Below, piece by piece: positions 6,672 through 14,541 of a stretch of 15,666 nucleotides of DNA. A program made the position numbers and the translations under genes. Source of the stretch: DATJLQ01 sp035509415 (GTDB lineage: Bacteria > Pseudomonadota > Alphaproteobacteria > JACZXZ01); contig DATJLQ010000234.1 of assembly GCA_035509415.1 (NCBI GenBank), forward strand, positions 1 through 15,666, in the 5' to 3' direction. Numbering within the stretch: position 1 is the stretch's first letter; each line of letters starts with the position of its first letter. The notes beneath the pieces were generated by a model, which saw nothing but the letters and a program-made list of their open reading frames with translations, was not told where the DNA came from and ran no database searches.

Positions 6672-7271
6672 TCAGGGAACGGTGCGCTGGAACTGGCGCG
6701 GCGGCGCCACGCGCTCGCCCGCGCGCCAATCGACCGGCGGCACGAAGCGCCCTTGCCACAGGCCGCGCTTCGCCGCGCGCGCGGCAAGCTCGGGGTCGGC
6801 ATAGTCGAGCGAGCGTGTGCGGTCGGCGATCGCCCAGCCGGCGTCGATCTCGGCGCGCGCGAGGTCGACCGTCCCCGCCATGCAGCGCGCGAGCATCTCG
6901 TCGAACTGGTTGGGGCCGACGGGCTTGCAGGCGACCTCATTCCCGGCGACGAGGGCCGCGAGGGCCGCGCGCGCGTCGAGGCCGCAAGGATAGGCCTTCC
7001 CCTTCGCGTCGTCGCAGGTCTGGTCCACGTCGGGCGCGTCGATGCCGAAAAGCTTGAACCGGCGTCCGTCGACCACGACGTGGCTGCCGTCGATCGCGAC
7101 CGCGGTGCCCGCGACCGGAGGAGTCGTTGCATTCGCGTCGGCTTTCGGCGCATCGGCCGCGCGCGCTTGCGAGTTCAGGAGGACGGCCCCGGAAAGCGCG
7201 AGCGCCGCGAGCAGCGATACGCAGGCGACCATGTGCGCGCGCCGGATAAGGAGAGATTTCTGCGCGCGCAT
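6672..7271 (-). CDS. Exported thermonuclease (SNase)-like protein, active site degenerate
   Basis: A 199-aa protein with an N-terminal signal peptide (basic start, hydrophobic 15-33, likely cleavage after SQARA at 38), so it acts in the periplasm or outside. The mature part has the SNase layout: AIDG (59-62), RRFKLFGIDAP (70-80), PCGLDARAAL, and CMAGTVDL. Cys86, 96, 115 and 130 could form disulfides. The residues corresponding to Arg35, Glu43 and Arg87 of staphylococcal nuclease appear as Lys73, Asp81 and Glu125, and the Ca ligand Asp21 as Ser63. Nuclease activity is therefore doubtful. The start at 7271 was chosen to keep the full signal peptide; Met14 is an alternative. It lies 32 bases downstream of the lipoprotein gene, probably in one operon. 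Confidence 0.8.
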   Translation of the reverse strand: MRAQKSLLIRRAHMVACVSLLAALALSGAVLLNSQARAADAPKADANATTPPVAGTAVAIDGSHVVVDGRRFKLFGIDAPDVDQTCDDAKGKAYPCGLDARAALAALVAGNEVACKPVGPNQFDEMLARCMAGTVDLARAEIDAGWAIADRTRSLDYADPELAARAAKRGLWQGRFVPPVDWRAGERVAPPRQFQRTVP

Positions 7272-7280
7272 GATCCGGAG

Positions 7281-7309
7281 CCCGTCACTCAACAGGAAAC
7301 CCGTCACTC
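7281..7309. repeat. Short direct repeat at the lipoprotein/SNase-like junction
   Basis: CCCGTCACTC occurs at 7281-7290 and, with its first base at 7300, again at 7300-7309 (period 19). The second copy contains the stop codon of the lipoprotein gene. It is a small local duplication with no evident function. Confidence 0.6.
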
Positions 7310-7951
7310 GACGTCCTGGTCGACCATCGCGGCGTCGGGGTAGCGCGCCTTCATTTTCGCGATCGTCTGGCCGGCGTCGATGCTGCCCGGCCCGACGCTC
7401 TTCTCGAACGCGACCGTGAACGCCACGTCGGCGTCGATCACCACGTAGCCGGTGAGGTAATCGGGCGCCGTGAAGGGCGCGCAATCGATCACCGACACCG
7501 CATTAGGCGTGTAGCAGACCGGCCGCTCCGCCTGGTCGTAAAAATCGTGGCGCACGAGGGCGACCGTGTTGGTGCGATCCGCGATCGTGAAGGCGGGATA
7601 GCCGTTGCCGCTCGCGAGCTCGGCCGCGCGCCACAACGCCATGTCGTAAGCCAGCGACACGCGGCGCTGCACTTCCTGGTCGCGCGCCGCCTTGGTGACG
7701 GCCACGCTGCGTAGCGGCGGCGCGTCGTAGGCGACGTGGTATTGGGTGAGCGTGATCGCGCGGTCGGTGTAGCCATGATCGACGCCCGCGGCGAGCGGCG
7801 CGTAAAGCGGCGCGCGCGGCGCGCAGGCCCCCAAGAGGCCTGCGAGCGCTAAGGCGGCGAGCGGCGCGGCGCTACGCCTCGAGGCAGTCGGGCCGAGCGG
7901 CCGCCAAGCGGCGGCGCGGCTCTGGCTCCCCGTCGGTAAGACGCGACTCAT
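7304..7951 (-). CDS. Putative lipoprotein, CC0125/CC1285-like
   Basis: A 215-aa protein with a lipoprotein signal: a basic N-terminus, the hydrophobic LAALALAGLL, and the lipobox LGAC with Cys43 as the lipidated residue. It should be anchored in the cell envelope. The stretch GYTDRAITLTQYHVAYDAPP and the following MALWRAAELASGNGYPAFTI resemble the CC0125/CC1285 lipoprotein family of alphaproteobacteria, whose function is unknown; this match is from memory and moderate. Several Cys occur late in the chain (VCYTPN, VIDCAPF). The ATG at 7951 lacks an obvious Shine-Dalgarno; the open frame extends further, but the added N-terminus would bury the signal peptide. It probably forms a transcript with the SNase-like gene. 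Confidence 0.7.
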   Translation of the reverse strand: MSRVLPTGSQSRAAAWRPLGPTASRRSAAPLAALALAGLLGACAPRAPLYAPLAAGVDHGYTDRAITLTQYHVAYDAPPLRSVAVTKAARDQEVQRRVSLAYDMALWRAAELASGNGYPAFTIADRTNTVALVRHDFYDQAERPVCYTPNAVSVIDCAPFTAPDYLTGYVVIDADVAFTVAFEKSVGPGSIDAGQTIAKMKARYPDAAMVDQDVE

Positions 7952-8154
7952 GCGCAAGATATGCGCTTCGTGCCGCGGCGGCGCAACCGGTATCGCGCCC
8001 CATGGCGCGCGGTCAGCGCGCGGCCGGAGCGCGGCCGTGGCGCTCGATTGGCGCGCGCCGCGGGACGGGCTAAGATTCCCCCGAGTCGCCGGACCCGCGC
8101 GCGCGACTCCGCGCCATGCGCGGATGAGCCGTGCCGGACGAGGAACCTGCTTCC

Positions 8155-8222
8155 GTGACCCGAGATCGCCCATGACCCGAAATCGCCAATGACTCTAGAT
8201 CGCCCATGACTCAAGATCGGCC
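8155..8222 (+). repeat. Four 17-bp tandem repeats carrying chained start/stop codons before nnr
   Basis: Units begin at 8155, 8172, 8189 and 8206 and follow the pattern (A/G)TGACYCNARATCGSCM. Each opens with GTG or ATG. Because 17 is not a multiple of three, each of the first three frames ends after six codons at a TGA that overlaps the next ATG (ATGA). The fourth ATG is the nnr start. The only good ribosome-binding site, GAGGAA at 8140-8145, is nine bases before the first unit. Confidence 0.9.
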
Positions 8223-9723
8223 GCGGCCTTACGGGCTGGCGCTGCTCTCGGTCGCCGAGATGGGGCGTTGCGACGCCGCGGCGACCGCGCGCGGCGTTCC
8301 GGTCGAGCGGCTCATGGAGGCGGCGGGCCGCGCGGTCGCGGATGCGATCCAGGCGCGCGCGTCGAAGCGCCCGACGATCGTGCTGTGCGGGCCGGGCAAC
8401 AATGGCGGCGACGGGTTCGTCGCCGCGCGCGCGCTCAAAGAGGCAGGCTGGCCCGTGCGCGTGGCTCTCCTCGGCGAGCGCGCGAAGCTCTCGGGTGCGG
8501 CAGCGCTCAATGCCGCGCGTTGGGGCGACGCGATCGAGCCCTTGTCGCCATCCTCCCTCGACGGTGCGGCGCTCGCGGTCGACGCGATTTTCGGCGCCGG
8601 CCTCGCGCGGCCCATCGAGGGCGTCGCGCGCGCGACAATCGAGGAGATCGGCAAGCGGCGCCTTACCACCGTCGCCGTCGACGTGCCGAGTGGCGTGCAT
8701 GGGGACAGCGGCCAGGTGATGGGCGCAGCCCCCGAGGCGGCACTCACGGTCACCTTCTTCCGGCGCAAGCCCGGACATCTTCTTCTGCCGGGACGGCTTC
8801 TGTGCGGCGAGCTCGCGGTCGCCGACATCGGCATCCCCGAGGCGGTGCTCGACGAAATCCGGCCGAGCGCGTTCGCGAACGCGCCCGAGCTTTGGCTCCC
8901 GAGCTATCCCTGGCCGACGCTCCTCGACCATAAATACCGGCGCGGCCATGTGCTCGTGGTCGCGGGGGCGCGCATGACGGGCGCGGCCAAGCTCGCCGCG
9001 CGCGGCGCGATGCGCGCGGGCGCCGGCCTGGTCACGGTCGCGTGCCCGCCCGAGGTCGAGCGCGTGTTCCAGCTCGGCACCGCCGGGCTTCTGGTCGAGA
9101 CGTTCGAGGACGGGGCGTCGTTCGCGCAAGCGCTCGAAAGCCGGCGCAAGAACGTCTATCTCCTCGGCCCGGGCAACGAGGCGACGCCCGAAACCAAAGC
9201 GCACGTCCTCGCGGCCCTGGCGACGAAGCGCGCCTCTGTGCTCGATGCGGACGCGATCAGCGCGTTCCAATCCGATCCAGCTTCCCTCTGCCGCGCGATT
9301 GCCGGCCCGTGCGTGATGACGCCCCACGAGGGCGAGTTCGCGCGCGTCTTCGATGTCGCGGGCGACAAGCTCGCGCGCGCGCGCGCCGCGGCCGCGGCGA
9401 GCGGGGCCGTGATTCTTCTCAAGGGCGGCGACACGGTCGTGGCAGCGCCCGACGGGCGCGCCGCCATCTCGGAGAACGCGCCGCCCGAGCTCGGCACGGC
9501 CGGGGCGGGGGACGTGCTCGCGGGCATCCTTGCCGCCCATCTCGCGCGCGGCATGTTGCCCTTCGAGGCGGCGGCCGCGGCGGCCTGGCTCCATGGCGAG
9601 GCTGCGGCCGAGGTCGGGCCGGGCCTCATCGCCGACGATCTGCCCGAGGCGCTGCGGCCGGTGCTCGGCCGCCTCAAAGAGCGTGCGCGGCGGTTGCGGC
9701 GGCCCTGGTTCGGCCTTATCTGA
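8206..9723 (+). CDS. nnr: Bifunctional NAD(P)H-hydrate epimerase / ADP-dependent NAD(P)H-hydrate dehydratase
   Basis: Repairs hydrated, damaged NADH and NADPH. The N-terminal YjeF domain (about 12-220) interconverts the R and S hydrates, and the C-terminal ribokinase-like domain (about 235-490) dehydrates the S form using ADP. The epimerase half shows GPGNNGGDG (62-70) and VDVPSGVHGDSG (158-169). The dehydratase half shows GPGN (321-324), TPHEGEF (372-378), KGGDT (406-410) and GTAGAGDVLAG (430-440), with Asp436 the expected catalytic base. The 505-aa length is usual for the fused enzyme. The start is the ATG of the fourth 17-bp repeat unit; the in-frame GTG at 8155 is closed by TGA after six codons. 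Malonyl-CoA decarboxylase follows on the same strand. Confidence 0.95.
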   Translation: MTQDRPRPYGLALLSVAEMGRCDAAATARGVPVERLMEAAGRAVADAIQARASKRPTIVLCGPGNNGGDGFVAARALKEAGWPVRVALLGERAKLSGAAALNAARWGDAIEPLSPSSLDGAALAVDAIFGAGLARPIEGVARATIEEIGKRRLTTVAVDVPSGVHGDSGQVMGAAPEAALTVTFFRRKPGHLLLPGRLLCGELAVADIGIPEAVLDEIRPSAFANAPELWLPSYPWPTLLDHKYRRGHVLVVAGARMTGAAKLAARGAMRAGAGLVTVACPPEVERVFQLGTAGLLVETFEDGASFAQALESRRKNVYLLGPGNEATPETKAHVLAALATKRASVLDADAISAFQSDPASLCRAIAGPCVMTPHEGEFARVFDVAGDKLARARAAAAASGAVILLKGGDTVVAAPDGRAAISENAPPELGTAGAGDVLAGILAAHLARGMLPFEAAAAAAWLHGEAAAEVGPGLIADDLPEALRPVLGRLKERARRLRRPWFGLI

Positions 9724-9797
9724 AGAGAGCCGGATCTTGAGAGGGCATGACTTTAGATTGGGCCCGGCGAAGACCGGGGGAGCGAGGGAATCCATCC

Positions 9798-11297
9798 ATG
9801 AAGGCCCTGACCGCCAAGACGCCGCCCGAGCGACCCGAGGTGCGGCCGCCCGTCGAGCGCCCGGGTGGCGATAGACCGTCCGAGCGGCCGCGCTTCATCG
9901 ACCGCACGCTCAAGAACCTGCGTGGCGCCTGGAACGAGATCGCCGAGCGCACGGTGGGCGTGTTTTCGGGTACCCAGCCGAGCCCGAGCCTCCCCAACGA
10001 CGATGCGGCGCGGCTCCGGGACCAGATGCGCGATTGCCTCGCGAGCCGGGGCGGCGAGGTGTCGGCGCGCGCCCGCGCGGCGTCCTTGGGGCGCGCCTAC
10101 CTGGCGCTCAACGCCGAAGGACGCCAACGCTTCCTGCGCATCCTCGCGACCGATTTCGACGCCGACCGCGCCGCGATCGACCGCGCGATCGACGGCCTCA
10201 AGAAGGCCGACGGGAACGACGCCGCGCGGCGCAAGGCGGAGCGACGCCTGCGCGCGGCACTCGAGCCGCCCAGGGTCAAGTTACTCACCCAATTCAACGG
10301 CCTGCCGGAGGGCGTCAAGTTTCTGGTCGACCTCCGCGCGGAGCTCCTGACCTTCGCCAAGGGCGACGCCGCGATGGCCGCGCTCGACGAGGATCTGAAG
10401 CAGCTCCTGGCCGCCTGGTTCGATGTCGGCTTCCTCGAGCTGCGGCGCATCACCTGGGATTCGCCCGCGGCCCTCCTCGAGAAGCTCATCGCCTACGAGG
10501 CGGTGCACGAGATTCACGGCTGGAACGACCTCAAGAACCGGCTCGATTCCGACCGGCGTTGCTTCGCCTTCTTCCACCCGCGCATGCCGGACGAGCCGCT
10601 CATCTTCGTCGAGGTGGCGCTCCATAACGGCCTCGCCGCCAACATCCAGCGCCTCCTCGATCCGACCGCCCCGGTGCAGGATTCCCAAAGCGCCGATACC
10701 GCGATCTTCTACTCGATCTCGAACGCGCAACGCGGCCTGGTCGGCATCAGCTTCGGCGGCTTCCTCATCAAGCGCGTGGTCGACGTGCTCGCGCTCGAAT
10801 TCCGCAACCTCAAGGATTTCGCGACCCTGTCGCCCATCCCCGGCTTCCGGCATTGGCTCGAGCGGGAGCTGAAAAGCCCGACCGGCGAGCTTCTGCTGCC
10901 GGCCGAGCGCAAGGCCCTCGCGCAGCTGCCCATCGGCATCGGCGACGACGGCGCGTTCGCGACCCTGCTCGGCTTGCCGGCCTGGGCCGACAACGTGCCG
11001 GTCGCGCGCGCGCTACGCGGGCCGGTCACGCGCCTTGCCGCGCGTTACCTCACCGAGGAAAAGCGCGACGGCGGGCGCGCGCTCGATCCCGTGGCCCACT
11101 TCCACCTCTCGAACGGGGCGCGCGTCGAGCAACTCGATTGGCTCGCCGACCGCTCGGAGAAGGGCCTCGCCCAGTCCTATGGGCTCATGGTCAATTACCG
11201 TTACCGCCAAGCCGACATCGAAGCCAATCACGAGGCCTATACGGGCGAGGGGCAGGTGGCGGCAGCGTCGGCGGTGAGGGCGCTTTTGAAAGGGTGA
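9798..11297 (+). CDS. Malonyl-CoA decarboxylase
   Basis: Decarboxylates malonyl-CoA to acetyl-CoA, probably in the cytoplasm since no targeting signal is seen. The N-terminal half is helical. The C-terminal GNAT-like catalytic half contains FFHPRMPDEPLIFVEVAL (258-275), IFYSISNAQRGLVGI (303-317), LSPIPGFRHW (344-353) and FHLSNGARVEQLDW (435-448). The family catalytic Ser and His fall in the SIS and HLSNGA motifs. Residue numbers use the ATG at 9798, chosen for its GAGGG ribosome-binding site nine bases upstream. The in-frame ATG at 9747 adds 17 residues but has its GAGAGG too close. No malonate transporter or malonyl-CoA synthetase is adjacent, so the substrate could come from fatty acid metabolism or from malonate taken up elsewhere. 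Confidence 0.93.
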   Translation: MKALTAKTPPERPEVRPPVERPGGDRPSERPRFIDRTLKNLRGAWNEIAERTVGVFSGTQPSPSLPNDDAARLRDQMRDCLASRGGEVSARARAASLGRAYLALNAEGRQRFLRILATDFDADRAAIDRAIDGLKKADGNDAARRKAERRLRAALEPPRVKLLTQFNGLPEGVKFLVDLRAELLTFAKGDAAMAALDEDLKQLLAAWFDVGFLELRRITWDSPAALLEKLIAYEAVHEIHGWNDLKNRLDSDRRCFAFFHPRMPDEPLIFVEVALHNGLAANIQRLLDPTAPVQDSQSADTAIFYSISNAQRGLVGISFGGFLIKRVVDVLALEFRNLKDFATLSPIPGFRHWLERELKSPTGELLLPAERKALAQLPIGIGDDGAFATLLGLPAWADNVPVARALRGPVTRLAARYLTEEKRDGGRALDPVAHFHLSNGARVEQLDWLADRSEKGLAQSYGLMVNYRYRQADIEANHEAYTGEGQVAAASAVRALLKG

Positions 11298-11313
11298 GGC
11301 CCTCCTTGGGTCG

Positions 11314-11333
11314 AAGCCCGGGCGCGCGGGCTT
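11314..11333 (+). terminator. Possible terminator after malonyl-CoA decarboxylase
   Basis: AAGCCCG pairs with CGGGCTT around a six-base loop, 16 bases past the stop codon. The stem is good, but only a short T-containing tail follows, so termination is uncertain. The rest of the 255-base gap to the next gene holds an AT-rich patch (about 11430-11465) and a promoter. Confidence 0.4.
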
Positions 11334-11472
11334 TCTCGATCGCATCGGTCCAACAGGCGGCGGGCCCGGCGATTGGGCCTATCGTCGCGCGTCCGCCGCG
11401 CGCCTTTATCAATTGTCGGCTGTGGCGTCGCGAAACTTTCATTCAAAATTTATCTTTTTTTCGACTCGACCC

Positions 11473-11501
11473 TTGCGCCGAGTCGTTCGACCCCGTACTA
11501 T
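11473..11501 (+). promoter_or_regulatory. Sigma-70-type promoter of the 104-aa protein gene
   Basis: TTGCGC (11473-11478) and TACTAT (11496-11501) are separated by 17 bases, the ideal spacing, just downstream of a marked AT-rich patch. Transcription would start near 11508, leaving a leader of about 45 nt with the ribosome-binding site GGGGCAGGGA. Confidence 0.45.
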
Positions 11502-11552
11502 CTGAGACGGGGGGATAAAACCGAGCTGCAAAAGGCTCAAGGGGCAGGGATA

Positions 11553-11867
11553 ATGGCTGGGCAGGGGCAACGCTTAAGCAGCGTCTTTTTTCGCCGCGGC
11601 GATCTCCTCGAATATATTAGAGAAGGCACGAGCTTCCGGCGCGTGAACCGCGACCGGACGGTCGAGACCGCGAAAGTGCGCGGTCTCTATACCGATCTCT
11701 ACGGGATTCCGCACATCACCTTCGACCTATCGATCGAGCGCCCGGGTCGCGCCGGCTACGTGGCCGGCTCGCGCACCATGGCGCTCAAGGTGTTTTGCGA
11801 GAATTACGGCGAGCGGCGCAAGCCCGTGATGAAGTCGGCGGGCGCGCTTACGGCCGCATCGGCCTGA
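11553..11867 (+). CDS. Small protein of unknown function (104 aa)
   Basis: No known domain is recognised. The protein is soluble, basic and compact, with no signal or membrane segment. The central part reads FFRRGDLLEYIREGTSFRRV (12-31), then VETAKVRGLYTDLYGIPHIT (37-56), and ends in a charged SRTMALKVFCENYGERRKP segment. The balance of hydrophobic and charged positions and the strong local context (promoter at 11473-11501, GGGGCAGGGA ribosome-binding site) support a real gene. The open frame extends upstream to 11373, but that part covers the promoter and is not coding. It is single-copy here and lies between malonyl-CoA decarboxylase and tRNA-Leu. I recall similar short proteins in Rhodospirillales, but this is not verified. 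Confidence 0.7.
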   Translation: MAGQGQRLSSVFFRRGDLLEYIREGTSFRRVNRDRTVETAKVRGLYTDLYGIPHITFDLSIERPGRAGYVAGSRTMALKVFCENYGERRKPVMKSAGALTAASA

Positions 11868-12043
11868 CTTTTTCGAGCGGCGTTTAGCCAAAGGCGGCCC
11901 GTCCGGCGGGCGCGCCCCTTGAACCCGTGGCTGGCAAGGCTTAATAAAGCCCCCCGCGGGCGACGCCATCGAGTGGCTCTGGCGTTGACCGATTCTCGCG
12001 AAACAGGTAGCCATGCGCTAGCCCAAGACGGGCGGTTCGCGCT

Positions 12044-12130
12044 GCGGGCGTGGCGGAACTGGTAGACGCGCCAGGCTTAGGACCTGGTGGCCGCGAGGTC
12101 GTGGGGGTTCAAATCCCTCCGCCCGCACCA
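12044..12130 (+). tRNA. tRNA-Leu (anticodon TAG)
   Basis: An 87-nt class II tRNA. The acceptor GCGGGCG (12044-12050) pairs with CGCCCGC (12120-12126), followed by A73 and encoded CCA. The anticodon stem CCAGG/CCTGG encloses anticodon TAG at 12078-12080. A long variable arm (about TGGCCGCGAGGTCG) and the T-loop TTCAAAT are present, as expected for leucine. Confidence 0.97.
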
Positions 12131-12205
12131 GCCGCGCGACGGTATCGGGCTCTTGGCGCGCGCGGCCTCAGAGCTCCAACGACAAAGGTTCGGTCGGGAT
12201 TTTCC

Positions 12206-13609
12206 ATGGAAGTGACGCAGACCTCGGCCCAAGGGCTGAAGCAGGAATTCAAGGTGGTGCTCTCCGCGCGCGACATCGAGCGCGAGATCGATCAGCGCCT
12301 GAGCGAGATCGGCCGCGAGGCGCGCGTGCCCGGCTTCCGTCCGGGCAAGGCGCCGCTCGCGATCCTGAAGCGGCGCTACGGCGATTCCGTGCTCGGCGAG
12401 GTGGTCGAGCGCGCGATCTCCGAGAGCTCGGAGAAGGCGATGAGCGAGCGCGGCTTGAAGCCGGCACTCAGGCCAAAGATCGAGGTGACCTCGTTCGACA
12501 AGGGGAAGGACCTCGAATTCAAGCTCGAGGTCGAGGTGCTGCCGAAGATCGAGCCCGGCGACCTCTCGGCGCTCAAGCTCGAGCGGCTGGTGGCCGAGGT
12601 GCCGGACGGCGAGATCGACGCGGCGCTCGAGCGCTTGGCTTCCCAGCACAAGAAGTCGGAGACCGCACCCGCCGGCCACAAGGCCGCGGCGGGCGACGTT
12701 GCGGTCATCGACTTCAAGGGCTTCGTCGACGGCGCGGCGTTCGCGGGCGGCGAGGCGGAGGGCCATTATCTCGAGCTCGGCTCGAACCAGTTCATCCCCG
12801 GCTTCGAGGACCAGCTCCTGGGGCTCGAGGCGGGCGCCAACGCCACCGTCAAGGTGACCTTCCCGGCCGAGTACGGCGCCAAGCACCTCGCGGGCAAGGA
12901 GGTGAGCTTCGAGGTCGCGGTCAAGGAGCTGCGCACGCCGGTCAAGGCCGCGATCGACGACCAGCTCGCGAAGGACATGGGCCTCGCGGATCTCGAGGCG
13001 CTGCGGAAGGCGGTGCGCGAGCGCATCGAGGCGGAGTATGGCGAGCTCGCGAAGCAGCGCCTGAAGCGGGCGCTCCTCGACCAGCTCGCGGCGAGCCACG
13101 ATTTCCCGGTGCCGCCGGGCATGGTCGAGCTCGAGTTCGAGGCGATCTGGAAGCAGATCGAGGCGAGCAAGAAGGAAGGCGAGCTCGATCCGGCCGAGGC
13201 GGGCAAGGACGAGGAGAAGCTCAAGGCCGATTACCGCGCCATCGCCGAGCGCCGCGTGCGCTTGGGGCTGCTGCTTGCCGAGATCGGCCAGCGCAACAGC
13301 CTCTCGGTGCCGCAGGAGGAGCTCAACCGCGCCATGATGGACGAGGCGCGCCGCTTTCCGGGCCAGGAGCGCCAGGTGCTCGAATACTTCAAGAACGCGC
13401 CCGAGGCGGTCGCCCAGCTGAGGGCGCCGCTCTTCGAGTCCAAGGTGATCGACTTCATCGTCGCGGTCGCGAAGCCGGCCGAGCGCAAGGTGCCGCTCGC
13501 CGAGCTCCTGAAGGAGCCCGACGAGGACGCCGCCGAAGCTTCGGCCGAAGGGGGGGCGAAGGACAAGAAGTCCGCCAAGGGCGGGCGCAAGAAGGCGGCG
13601 AAGGACTGA
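12206..13609 (+). CDS. tig: Trigger factor, ribosome-associated chaperone and prolyl isomerase
   Basis: Binds the ribosome exit tunnel and holds nascent chains. The 467-aa protein has the three usual parts: an N-terminal ribosome-binding domain with the signature GFRPGK (43-48), an FKBP-type peptidyl-prolyl isomerase domain (about 160-245, with VIDFKGFVDG and FIPGFEDQLLG), and a helical C-terminal chaperone domain. The last 35 residues are an Ala/Lys/Glu-rich tail, longer than in E. coli and probably disordered. The ATG at 12206 gives the usual N-terminus (MEVTQTSAQGLKQEFKV); the longer open frame would run back into tRNA-Leu and is rejected. It stands 44 bases before clpP, the standard tig-clpP-clpX order, and co-transcription is likely. 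Confidence 0.97.
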   Translation: MEVTQTSAQGLKQEFKVVLSARDIEREIDQRLSEIGREARVPGFRPGKAPLAILKRRYGDSVLGEVVERAISESSEKAMSERGLKPALRPKIEVTSFDKGKDLEFKLEVEVLPKIEPGDLSALKLERLVAEVPDGEIDAALERLASQHKKSETAPAGHKAAAGDVAVIDFKGFVDGAAFAGGEAEGHYLELGSNQFIPGFEDQLLGLEAGANATVKVTFPAEYGAKHLAGKEVSFEVAVKELRTPVKAAIDDQLAKDMGLADLEALRKAVRERIEAEYGELAKQRLKRALLDQLAASHDFPVPPGMVELEFEAIWKQIEASKKEGELDPAEAGKDEEKLKADYRAIAERRVRLGLLLAEIGQRNSLSVPQEELNRAMMDEARRFPGQERQVLEYFKNAPEAVAQLRAPLFESKVIDFIVAVAKPAERKVPLAELLKEPDEDAAEASAEGGAKDKKSAKGGRKKAAKD

Positions 13610-13653
13610 AGCACGCGCCCGCGGGCGCAGGATTGGGAAGGACCGGACGCGCG

Positions 13654-14301
13654 ATGGCCGATCAGATCGATGCGAGCATGCAATACCTGGTTCCCATGGT
13701 GGTCGAGCAGACCAGCCGTGGCGAGCGCTCCTACGATATCTATTCGCGCCTCCTGAAGGAGCGCATCATCTTCATGACCGGCCCGGTCAACGACGCGGTG
13801 TCGAGCCTCATCTGCGCCCAGCTCCTGTTCCTCGAATCGGAGAATCCGAGCAAGGACATCGCCTTCTACATCAATTCGCCGGGTGGGGTGGTGACCTCCG
13901 GCCTCGCGATCTACGACACCATGCAGTACATCCGCCCCCAGGTCATGACCGTGTGCATCGGCCAGGCGGCGAGCATGGGCTCGCTCCTCCTGTGCGCCGG
14001 CGCCAAGGGGAAGCGCTTCGCGCTCCCCAACGCGCGTATCATGATCCACCAGCCCTCGGGCGGCGTGCAGGGCCAGGCGACCGACATCGAGATCCAGGCG
14101 CGCGAAATCCTGAGCCTGCGCACGCGCCTCAATCAGATTTATGTCAAGCACACCGGCCAGAGCCTCGACACCATCGAGGCCTCGGTCGAGCGCGACAAGT
14201 TCCTCTCGCCCGACGAGGCCCGGGACTTCGGCATCGTCGACCAGGTGGTGGCGAGCCGGCCGGCCGCACTCCAGGCGGACGCGGGTGCCAAGCGCGACTG
14301 A
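13654..14301 (+). CDS. clpP: ATP-dependent Clp protease proteolytic subunit
   Basis: Serine peptidase that forms the double-heptamer chamber and degrades proteins fed by ClpX or ClpA. The 215-aa protein has the complete triad: Ser107 in GQAASMGS, His132 in MIHQPSGG, and Asp181 in ERDKFLS. The N-terminal YLVPMVVEQTSRGERSYDIY matches the region just after the propeptide in E. coli ClpP, so roughly the first ten residues are probably removed. The ATG at 13654 is preceded by GGAAGGA; an in-frame TTG 21 bases earlier is less likely. A 240-base gap separates it from clpX. Confidence 0.97.
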   Translation: MADQIDASMQYLVPMVVEQTSRGERSYDIYSRLLKERIIFMTGPVNDAVSSLICAQLLFLESENPSKDIAFYINSPGGVVTSGLAIYDTMQYIRPQVMTVCIGQAASMGSLLLCAGAKGKRFALPNARIMIHQPSGGVQGQATDIEIQAREILSLRTRLNQIYVKHTGQSLDTIEASVERDKFLSPDEARDFGIVDQVVASRPAALQADAGAKRD

Positions 14302-14307
14302 GGCCGC

Positions 14308-14324
14308 GCACCCCCGAGGGGTGC
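14308..14324 (+). other. Stable hairpin after clpP
   Basis: GCACCCC and GGGGTGC form a perfect 7-bp stem with a three-base loop, seven bases after the clpP stop. No T-run follows, so it is more likely an RNA-stabilising or pausing structure than a full intrinsic terminator. Confidence 0.4.
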
Positions 14325-14541
14325 CGAATCCGCCTCGATTTGACCGCTCCAGGGCGCCGACCCATGTATTCCCCGAACCGGCGTGCGGGCGTGGCCAAAA
14401 TGCGTCAGAGGGACGCCATGTCAGAAATCCGCCATTTTCACCATTGTCCCCGACCGCCGGGCGCGGTTAACATGATGCGTTGAGTCGCGTTTTCGGCTCC
14501 GAATTGCGGGTTTGGCGCGAGCAGGGTTCGACGGGACGGCG

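Noticed and set aside
8155..8222. 17-bp repeats as a CRISPR array
   Set aside because: The units are directly adjacent with no spacers and no cas genes; it is a simple tandem repeat over a start codon.
7948..9795. 615-codon minus-strand open frame opposite nnr
   Set aside because: It is antisense to a complete, motif-confirmed enzyme. The Arg/Ala-rich composition is typical of shadow frames at high GC.
12050..12205. N-terminal extension of trigger factor
   Set aside because: It would translate through the tRNA-Leu gene. The standard trigger factor start is at 12206.
13231..14151. Minus-strand open frame opposite tig and clpP
   Set aside because: It spans two certain genes in antisense and lacks any domain signature.
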